Below, in pieces: positions 62,039-64,000 of a stretch of 64,000 bases of DNA. The first letter of the stretch is position 1, and the number at the start of each line of letters is the position of its first letter. The DNA lies in contig CACVCF010000112.1 of assembly GCA_902729415.1 (NCBI GenBank), positions 215,583 to 279,582 of the forward strand. The letters are read 5' to 3'. Origin of the DNA: Terasakiella magnetica (lineage in GTDB: Bacteria > Pseudomonadota > Alphaproteobacteria > Rhodospirillales > Magnetospirillaceae). The position numbers and the translations under genes were made by a program. Under the pieces are notes generated by a model. The model saw only the letters and a program-made list of their open reading frames with translations. It ran no database searches and was not told the origin of the DNA.

Positions 62039-63597
62039 GAGCATCAAACGAAAGCATTGAAACTCAACGCCTCAATCTCCAGGAAGCGCTGGACAGCAAG
62101 AAGAGCCAGCAGGAGAGGAATAAACTCGGGCAATTTGCGACACCTACCGCGCTTGCTCGTGAAATACTATCTTTTAGCCTTGATCTCTTACCCAAGAATG
62201 CGCCTGTTCACTTCCTTGATCCCGCGATTGGAACGGGATCTTTTTATTCTGCTCTCATTGCAGCGGCAAAACCTGATCGGATTGCAAGCGCTCGCGGGTT
62301 CGAGATAGACGGGCATTACGGACGCCCCGCATCTGATCTTTGGGCAAACACCCCGCTTTGCATAACACTGGGCGACTTCACAACCGCACAACCCGACGAA
62401 GCTCGGGCCAACTTGGTTATTTGTAATCCCCCCTATGTCAGGCACCACCATTTGGCGCGTGAGGAAAAGGTACGCCTCCAAAATGCTTCCGAGGAGGCAT
62501 GTGGAGTGCCAATTACCGGACTTGCGGGCCTCTATACCTATTTTTTGGCGTTGTCGCACGCCTGGATGGCCGATGATGGGATAGCCGCATGGCTCATCCC
62601 TTCGGAATGGATGGATGTAAATTATGGACGGGCAGTGAAGAAATATCTCCTTGAAAAAGTAACTTTGCTACGAATTCACCGTTTTGATCCGATCGATACT
62701 CAATTTGGTGACGCCCTCGTTTCATCATCCATTGTATTTTTCTCTAAAAATCGACCGAAGATGGGCAGAGGGGTTGAATTTACCTTTGGCGGTTCACTCT
62801 CGACCCCGAGGGTTCAACGCAACATTTCGCTTTTCGACCTAAAGAAGGAAGCAAAATGGAGTCGTTACCCCGTCTCCGAGGTGCGCGACGTGAATGCAGG
62901 GCCAAAACTCAAAGATTTTTTCAAAATACGACGCGGACTAGCGACGGGGGATAACAACTTTTTTATAATGACACGAGAGCAAATTAGGGCGCGCAATCTG
63001 CCAGATATTTTCTTTCGGCCCATTCTTCCCAGCCCACGATATTTGCAAGAGACGGAAATTCACGCGGATACGCATGGAAACCCCGCAATTAAACGCCAAC
63101 TTTTCTTATTGGACTGTCGCCTTTCAGAAGCTGAGGTTAAAGCAAAGCATCCGACATTATGGGCATACTTCCAGTATGGAATTCCGGACGTTTCCGAGCG
63201 CTATCTATGTAGCCATCGGACGCCATGGTACAGCCAAGAGGATCGCCCCGCTTCACCGTTTCTCTGCACCTACATGGGGCGGGATACGGGCAAAAATGGC
63301 GGGACTCCTTTCCGGTTCATTTTGAATCATTCCGCCGCAACGGCAGCAAACGTCTACCTGTTCCTCTACCCGAAGCCGATCCTAAAGCGGGCAATCGAAC
63401 AAGATGGAGGGCTTGCCCGAAGAGTTTGGAACGTGCTCCAGTCGATCCAAACGAGCGATCTCACCGATGAGGGGCGGGTATATGGCGGCGGACTTCACAA
63501 GATGGAGCCAAAGGAATTGGCAAACGTCGGTGCTGAGGCAATAGCGGCATTGCTCCCGGAATACACCCATCACATTCAGCAAAACGCCGCTGAATAA
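62035..63597 (+). CDS. N6-adenine DNA methyltransferase partner of the XamI-like enzyme
   Basis: Protein of 520 residues starting at GTG 62035 inside the stop of the endonuclease gene. The gamma-class N6-adenine methyltransferase has the SAM motif FLDPAIGTGSFYSAL near residue 61 and the catalytic motif ICNPPYVRHHH near 133, with a TaqI-like target-recognition domain in the C-terminal half. It would protect host sites, presumably GTCGAC. That hexamer occurs in the host part of this window, for example at 11132-11137, 13381-13386, 54905-54910 and 59201-59206, so protection would be needed. Confidence 0.88.
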   Translation: MRASNESIETQRLNLQEALDSKKSQQERNKLGQFATPTALAREILSFSLDLLPKNAPVHFLDPAIGTGSFYSALIAAAKPDRIASARGFEIDGHYGRPASDLWANTPLCITLGDFTTAQPDEARANLVICNPPYVRHHHLAREEKVRLQNASEEACGVPITGLAGLYTYFLALSHAWMADDGIAAWLIPSEWMDVNYGRAVKKYLLEKVTLLRIHRFDPIDTQFGDALVSSSIVFFSKNRPKMGRGVEFTFGGSLSTPRVQRNISLFDLKKEAKWSRYPVSEVRDVNAGPKLKDFFKIRRGLATGDNNFFIMTREQIRARNLPDIFFRPILPSPRYLQETEIHADTHGNPAIKRQLFLLDCRLSEAEVKAKHPTLWAYFQYGIPDVSERYLCSHRTPWYSQEDRPASPFLCTYMGRDTGKNGGTPFRFILNHSAATAANVYLFLYPKPILKRAIEQDGGLARRVWNVLQSIQTSDLTDEGRVYGGGLHKMEPKELANVGAEAIAALLPEYTHHIQQNAAE

Positions 63598-63610
63598 AGC
63601 AGACTGACCA

Positions 63611-63979
63611 TTAAATCTTCTGTCCCCATAAGATAACATTCTGCACCGTGCTTGCCTGCCAATGCTTGCCGGTGCGGGTTTTTATTCCCCGCTCGTTGAG
63701 TTCCCGCGCCATCGCCCGAAGCGAGATGCCTTCCGCTATCATTTCCTCAATGATCGGATAGACCTTCGAGGCGAAGGCATCCGCCGCGCGGATGTTCGCC
63801 CATGCCGCCTCCCCGCTATCCAGGCGCGGATTGCCGAGCTTGACGCCCCGGAGCTTGGCTTGCGCCATTGCCGCCTTTGTCCGGTCGGAAATCATGGCGC
63901 GCTCATGTTCCGCGACGGCAGCGAGGATATGAATCGTAAGCGCCCTCTGACGACTACAGAATCTCAGGCTTGACGGATG
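63611..63979 (-). pseudogene. Serine recombinase (resolvase) remnant, C-terminal part
   Basis: On the minus strand, an ATG-started ORF (63895 to 63611) of 94 residues encodes the end of the catalytic domain and the C-terminal DNA-binding half of a resolvase/invertase: ISDRTKAAMAQAKLRGVKLG, then ISLRAMARELNERGIKTRTG and an HTH end. Homology continues upstream in the same frame to ALTIHILAAVAEHERAM, but a TGA at 63980-63982 closes the frame, and nothing resembling the N-terminal serine domain precedes it. So it is a truncated or frameshifted remnant, unless the rest lies beyond the window in another frame. Confidence 0.7.
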
Positions 63980-64000
63980 TCAGGCAGCAGCGCGTTTGGC

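Larger units (their letters stand above)
59400..64000. mobile_element. Left part of an integrative genomic island
   Basis: Begins at the tRNA-Pro fragment and carries a tyrosine integrase, a XamI-like restriction-modification pair and a serine-recombinase remnant. The restriction and methylase genes use visibly more A/T than the chromosomal genes to the left. The right end is not in the window. Confidence 0.75.

Noticed and set aside
1..64000. CRISPR arrays, insertion sequences and magnetosome genes
   Set aside because: No regularly spaced repeats, transposase genes with terminal repeats, or mam/mms genes were seen.

Overview
The window looks like chromosome of a GC-rich alphaproteobacterium of the Rhodospirillales, most like Magnetospirillum/Paramagnetospirillum. 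The basis is gene order and protein character: ssb near gyrA-coaD, tmk-holB-metG-tatD, the dus/nifR3-ntrB-ntrC-ntrY-ntrX-trkA-hfq-hflX run, a fused ispDF, and strong GC bias at third codon positions. The assignment is by recognition only; no database was searched. No magnetosome genes are present.

Layout. 1-6.2 kb: a GDT1-type membrane protein, ssb, gyrA, coaD, two tandem cyclophilins and tRNA-Lys. 6.2-11 kb: small secreted or membrane proteins, an HTH protein, a BON-domain protein, an EamA permease and an M20 deacetylase (ArgE type). 11-16.4 kb: a three-gene type I secretion inner-membrane operon with two different ABC proteins and an HlyD adaptor, but no substrate or TolC. 16.4-22.4 kb: recG divergent from sdhE-mfd. 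22.4-31 kb: class V aminotransferase, DsbA/FrnE-like protein, a two-receiver protein with a degenerate GGDEF domain, a Cys-rich secreted protein, a Kef-type antiporter, tRNA-Ser, a zinc-ribbon membrane protein, an HPP protein and a DUF218 protein. 30-38.3 kb: a same-strand run mltB-like, rlpA, dacA-like PBP, tmk, holB, metG, tatD and a metallo-beta-lactamase, linking cell-wall turnover with replication and translation genes. 38.3-42.4 kb: a small, apparently frameshifted ORF under a palindrome, then EamA, transglutaminase-like, mazG, lipoprotein and SDR genes. 42.4-54 kb: a tightly overlapping minus-strand run from dus through both Ntr two-component systems, trkA, a HAD phosphatase, hfq and hflX to an inositol-monophosphatase-like gene. 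54-59.2 kb: CcsA/YpjD-like protein, ispDF, cutA, a glycosyltransferase-like protein, a dihydroorotate-dehydrogenase-like flavoprotein and a small ORF.

From about 59.35 kb the character changes. A 48-base 3' fragment of a tRNA-Pro gene, still followed by its terminator, marks the edge (attL) of a genomic island. Behind it lie a P4-type tyrosine integrase with a cluster of TGGGATAACA repeats in front of it, a XamI-like restriction endonuclease overlapping its N6-adenine methyltransferase, and a serine-recombinase remnant. The island runs past the right end of the window, and the intact tRNA-Pro should lie at its far end.

Points most worth a second look: the island boundary and its restriction-modification pair; the repeat cluster before the integrase; the type I secretion ABC pair with degenerate ATPase motifs; and the small frameshifted ORF with a palindromic upstream element at 38.3-38.54 kb. 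I found no CRISPR array, insertion sequence or clearly unprecedented multi-gene system.
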